A stretch of 23,772 bases of DNA from a virus. The position numbers were made by a program, and so were the translations under genes. The first letter of the stretch is position 1. Each line of letters begins with the position of its first letter. Under the pieces are notes generated by a model. The model was not told the origin of the DNA. It saw only the letters and a program-made list of their open reading frames with translations, and ran no database searches. This document shows, one piece after another, positions 20,572-23,772 of the stretch. Location: the IMG/VR virus record IMGVR_UViG_3300032296_000994, positions 1 to 23,772 of that record. One strand, given 5' to 3'.

Positions 20572-22632
20572 ATGGCCCGACTCTCAAACGATCAACGCCT
20601 TGCGAACCTGCACGACGAAGCTCTCGCGCAATTCGATGATGTGCAAAGCGCACTGCGCGACGAGCGCTTGCAATGCCTGCAAGACAGACGCTTCTACTCC
20701 CTAGCAGGCAGCCAGTGGGAAGGCCCACTCTGGGACCAGTACGAGAACAAACCCAAGTTCGAGGTCAACAAGATCATGCTGGCCGTGATCCGAGTGGTCA
20801 ACGAATACCGAAACAATCGCATCACTGTGGACTTTGTCTCCAAAGATGGCGCTGAGAACGACAAACTGGCCGAGGTCTGCGATGGCCTCTACCGAGCCGA
20901 TGAGCAGGCATCGGTAGCCGATGAAGCCTACGACAACGCCTTCGAGGAAGCGGTCGGTGGCGGCATTGGTGCATGGCGCTTGCGCACCGTCTACGAAAAC
21001 GAGGAAGACCCAGAGGACGATCGTCAGCGCATCCGCATCGAGCCAATCTTCGATGCTGACAGTTCGGTGTTCTTTGACCTTGGTGCCAAACGCCAAGACA
21101 AGTCCGATGCCAAGTTCTGCTTTGTCGTCACATCGATGACGCGCCAGGCATACAAAGACACATGGGGCGATGATCCGACCGACTGGCCAAAGATCATCCA
21201 CCAGTACGAATTCGACTGGTGCACACCCGATGTGGTTTATGTGGCCGAGTACTACAAGGTCGAGGAAAAGACCGAGACCATCCGCATCTTCCAAACCATC
21301 ACAGGCGAGGAAGAACGCTACACCAAAGACGACTTTGACAAGGATGAAACGCTGGAAGAAACACTGGCGGCCATTGGCACGATTGAAGTGCGCCAGCGCA
21401 AGATCAAGACCAAGCGCGTGCACAAGTACATCATGTCGGGCGGCAAGGTGCTCGAAGACGCAGGATACATTGCAGGCAAGTGCATCCCGATCGTGGTCGT
21501 TTACGGCAAGCGCTGGTTTGTCGACAACGTCGAGCGATGCATGGGCCATGTGCGTCTGGCCAAAGATGCCCAGCGCCTCAAGAACATGCAGCTGTCAAAG
21601 CTGGGCGAGATCAGCGCCTTGTCCTCAGTCGAGAAGCCAATCCTCACACCTGAGCAGGTCGCTGGCCACCAAGTCATGTGGGCCGAGGACAACCTCAAGG
21701 ACTATCCGTACCTGCTGATCAACCCGATCACAGACCAGAACGGCAACCAGGCAGTCAGCGGTCCAGTGGCTTACACCAGATCGGCAGCCATCCCACCGGC
21801 AATGGCCGCGCTCTTGCAAATCACCGAAACCGATATGCAGGACATTCTGGGCAACCCAGCTGGCGCAGACAAAATGGTCAGCAACATCTCAGGCAAAGCC
21901 GTGGAGATGATTCAGGCCCGAGTCGATGGCCAAGCCTTCATCTACATGAGCAACTTTGCCAAGGGCATGAAGCGATGCGGTGAAATCTGGTTGTCGATGG
22001 CCAAGGACATCTACACTGAAGACAAGCGCAAGATGAAGACCATCGCGCCAACTGGCGAAGCTGGCTTGGTCGAACTGATGCAGCCAACCATTGATCAGGA
22101 AACTGGCGAAGTGGTCATGGCCAACGACCTGACAAGCGCCACATTTGATGTGATCGCAGACGTTGGACCATCAAGCAGCACAAAGCGCCAGGCAACCGTT
22201 CGCGCCTTGACCGGCATGCTCCAGATCACCCAAGACCCAGAGACAGCCCAAGTGATCACGGCAATGGCCATGATGAACATGGAAGGCGAAGGCATCAGCG
22301 ATGCCAATGCCTACTTCCGCAAGAAGCTCCTGCGCATGGGCGTGGTCAAGCCGACCGACATGGAAGCCGAAGAACTCATGGCCGAGATGCAGGGCAAACC
22401 GCAAGACCCGAATGCAATGTATCTGCAAGCCGCAGCCGAGGAAGCAACTGCCAAGGCAGCCAAAGCCCGAGCTGACACCGTCGAAACCGTGGCCAGCGCA
22501 GAACTCAAACGCGCTCAAACGCTGGAGACTCTGGGCAAGGTCGACGAGACTGCACAGAACATGGCGCTCACAAATGCAGAGGCAGTACAAGAAATTTTGC
22601 AAGGCCAGATCATTCAACCAGTTGTAAGATGA
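20572..22632 (+). CDS. Portal protein, P22 gp1-like (686 aa)
   Basis: The N-terminal region (RRFYSLAGSQWEGPLWDQY, then RPKFEVNKIM-like text and VVNEYRNNRITVDF) matches the P22-type portal family, and the length is close to the usual 650-750 residues. The middle contains the conserved GNPAGADKMVSNISGKAVEM segment, and residues about 610-670 form an Ala/Glu-rich helix like the P22 barrel region. Twelve copies form the vertex ring for packaging and DNA exit. GAGG lies eight bases upstream of the ATG. Note that in the native text the second segment reads KPKFEVNKIMLAVIRVVNEY. Confidence 0.93.
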   Translation: MARLSNDQRLANLHDEALAQFDDVQSALRDERLQCLQDRRFYSLAGSQWEGPLWDQYENKPKFEVNKIMLAVIRVVNEYRNNRITVDFVSKDGAENDKLAEVCDGLYRADEQASVADEAYDNAFEEAVGGGIGAWRLRTVYENEEDPEDDRQRIRIEPIFDADSSVFFDLGAKRQDKSDAKFCFVVTSMTRQAYKDTWGDDPTDWPKIIHQYEFDWCTPDVVYVAEYYKVEEKTETIRIFQTITGEEERYTKDDFDKDETLEETLAAIGTIEVRQRKIKTKRVHKYIMSGGKVLEDAGYIAGKCIPIVVVYGKRWFVDNVERCMGHVRLAKDAQRLKNMQLSKLGEISALSSVEKPILTPEQVAGHQVMWAEDNLKDYPYLLINPITDQNGNQAVSGPVAYTRSAAIPPAMAALLQITETDMQDILGNPAGADKMVSNISGKAVEMIQARVDGQAFIYMSNFAKGMKRCGEIWLSMAKDIYTEDKRKMKTIAPTGEAGLVELMQPTIDQETGEVVMANDLTSATFDVIADVGPSSSTKRQATVRALTGMLQITQDPETAQVITAMAMMNMEGEGISDANAYFRKKLLRMGVVKPTDMEAEELMAEMQGKPQDPNAMYLQAAAEEATAKAAKARADTVETVASAELKRAQTLETLGKVDETAQNMALTNAEAVQEILQGQIIQPVVR

Positions 22633-22710
22633 ATGAAAAAGCGCGAGAATGTGATAAACGGCATCCACCCAGCCGTTCTAATGGGTGAGTTTGATGGGGT
22701 CAGAAGATGA
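22633..22710 (+). CDS. Candidate micro-ORF between portal and scaffold genes (25 aa)
   Basis: An ATG directly abuts the portal stop codon and opens a frame for MKKRENVINGIHPAVLMGEF plus five residues; its stop overlaps the scaffold ATG (ATGA). The ribosome site is weak. The scaffold gene itself has only a poor site, so translation of this peptide may serve to deliver ribosomes to it. The alternative is that the 74-base gap is a plain leader. Confidence 0.35.
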   Translation: MKKRENVINGIHPAVLMGEFDGVRR

Positions 22711-23603
22711 ACACAAAGGCAGTATCAGGAGAAGAAAACCAAGACGATGACACCATCGTCATTGAGGACGAAGGCCAAAGCACTGAGCAAACCACCGATG
22801 AGCACAAATCCATCGATGACCAGGGCGATGACCAGACAACCGAAGATGGCGAAGGCGACAGCGACGAGGTGATCGTATCCATTGGTGAGGAAGCGCCACC
22901 TCCCGAAGAACAGACTCACGCGCCTGAATGGGTACGCGAGCTGCGTAAGACGAACAGAGAATTGCAACGGCAAAACCGTGAACTGCAAGGTAAGCTGCAA
23001 AGCACCGCACAGACTGAGACCAAGCCAGTCGTGCTGGGCAAGAAGCCAAGTCTTGAAGAACATGACTATGACGCTGACAAATTCGAGGCAGCACTGGCTG
23101 ATTGGTTTGATCGCAAGCGACAAGCCGATGAAGCCCAAGCCAAGCAAGAAGCTGAAGTTATGAATCAGCAAAAAGCATGGCAAGCCAAACTGGATGGCTA
23201 CGGCAAGGCGAAAGCCGAGCTTAGAGTCAAAGATTTTGAAGACGCTGAGGCCGTGGCCCAAGAGTTGTTCAACATCACCCAGCAAGGCGTGGTGCTCCAA
23301 GGTGCAGATAATCCTGCGCTCGTCATCTACGCGCTCGGCAAGAACCCAAAGAAAGCCAAAGAGCTGTCCGACATTAAAGACCCTGTAAAGTTTGCCTTCG
23401 CGGTAGCGAAACTGGAGAAAGAATTGAAAGTGACGAACCGTAAGGCAGCCCCGCCACCCGAGAGAATCGTGTCAGGAACTGGCCGAGTATCTGGGGCGGT
23501 GGACTCAACCCTCGAACGGCTGCGAGAAGAAGCGGCTCGTACTGGGAACATGACAAAAGTCATCCAGTACAAGGCGCAGAAGCGAGCAGCTTCATCTAAA
23601 TGA
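22707..23603 (+). CDS. Scaffolding protein (298 aa)
   Basis: The position between portal and coat genes is the usual place for scaffold in P22-like phages. The first 65 residues are very acidic and disordered-looking. A coiled coil follows at about 72-105 (ELRKTNRELQRQNRELQGKL), then a charged helical middle, and a basic C-terminal region ending VIQYKAQKRAASSK, which is comparable to the basic coat-binding tail of scaffolds. It would copolymerise with coat protein in the prohead and leave before DNA enters. Recognition rests on position and architecture. Confidence 0.85.
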   Translation: MNTKAVSGEENQDDDTIVIEDEGQSTEQTTDEHKSIDDQGDDQTTEDGEGDSDEVIVSIGEEAPPPEEQTHAPEWVRELRKTNRELQRQNRELQGKLQSTAQTETKPVVLGKKPSLEEHDYDADKFEAALADWFDRKRQADEAQAKQEAEVMNQQKAWQAKLDGYGKAKAELRVKDFEDAEAVAQELFNITQQGVVLQGADNPALVIYALGKNPKKAKELSDIKDPVKFAFAVAKLEKELKVTNRKAAPPPERIVSGTGRVSGAVDSTLERLREEAARTGNMTKVIQYKAQKRAASSK

Positions 23604-23620
23604 TTTTTTAAGGAAATACC

Positions 23621-23772
23621 ATGTCCAATAGTTTCTCAAAAGAAGAGCGCGTTGCGTTTGAAGACCTCCTCGAAGGCTTCCAAGACGCGCTGGTTTTGTC
23701 TCGTCATGTCAACATCTACAACACAGATCAGACAATGATGGAACGCGCCAACAACACCATCTGGCGTCCCCA
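23621..23772 (+). CDS. Major coat protein, P22 gp5-like, 5' end only
   Basis: The gene starts with AGGA seven bases ahead of the ATG and runs off the window after 50 codons. The visible part, SNSFSKEERVAFEDLLEGF and later HVNIYNTDQTMMERANN followed by IWRP, matches the N-terminus of the P22-type coat protein family. The full protein in this family is usually about 400-430 residues and has the HK97 fold. It lies directly after the scaffold gene. Confidence 0.9.
   Translation, partial: MSNSFSKEERVAFEDLLEGFQDALVLSRHVNIYNTDQTMMERANNTIWRP

Noticed and set aside
20701-21549. Minus-strand open frame (282 codons) opposite the portal gene
   Set aside because: It is antisense to a confident portal gene, and its hydrophobic, Val/Leu-rich product is what the reverse of Asp/Lys/Glu codons gives.

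Overview
The window is part of a tailed-phage (Caudoviricetes) genome with a P22/Sf6-like short-tailed morphogenesis module. The diagnostic genes are an Sf6-type small terminase, a large terminase with ATPase and nuclease motifs, a P22-type portal, a scaffold-like protein, the start of a P22 gp5-like coat protein, and a tailspike with a P22-like head-binding region and a pectate-lyase-type beta-helix start. The host is not shown directly. Several small hypothetical families resemble ones I associate with phages of freshwater Burkholderiales, so a betaproteobacterial host is a guess. There is no integrase, tRNA or CRISPR array here, so lifestyle is unresolved.

Layout: (1) 22-5897 (+): two large Ala-rich proteins, probably internal virion/ejection proteins, then the tailspike. 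(2) 5912-9023 (+): an overlapping cassette of small membrane proteins, a 3-TM holin, an HNH endonuclease and an M15 peptidase endolysin. (3) 9014-9557 (-): three tiny coupled genes with their own extended -10 promoter and an intrinsic-terminator hairpin inside the last gene. (4) 9637-16184 (-): a long leftward early operon read from about 16.2 kb, encoding a Sak4-like ATPase, a DUF669 SSB-like protein, a PD-(D/E)XK nuclease with an AddB/Cas4-type cysteine pattern, a C5-methyltransferase-like protein, a superfamily 2 helicase, a VRR-NUC nuclease, an Arc-like ribbon-helix-helix protein and several small proteins. (5) 16185-16305: divergent control region. (6) 16306-18532 (+): a small HTH regulator and a TOPRIM-RepA-like primase-helicase, followed at 18525-18671 by phased GCCCCT repeats, a palindrome and a perfect DnaA box, which I read as a candidate replication origin. 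(7) 18693-23772 (+): packaging and head genes, running off the right edge in the coat gene. Tail hub genes expected between coat and ejection genes are absent, which fits a circular map opened at an arbitrary point.

Most adjacent genes overlap by 1-4 bases (ATGA, GTGA, TTGA), so translational coupling is the rule. The most notable features are an in-frame tract of 12 G at the start of the methyltransferase-like gene, where any one-base change gives a stop within ten codons, and the iteron-like origin candidate next to the primase-helicase gene.
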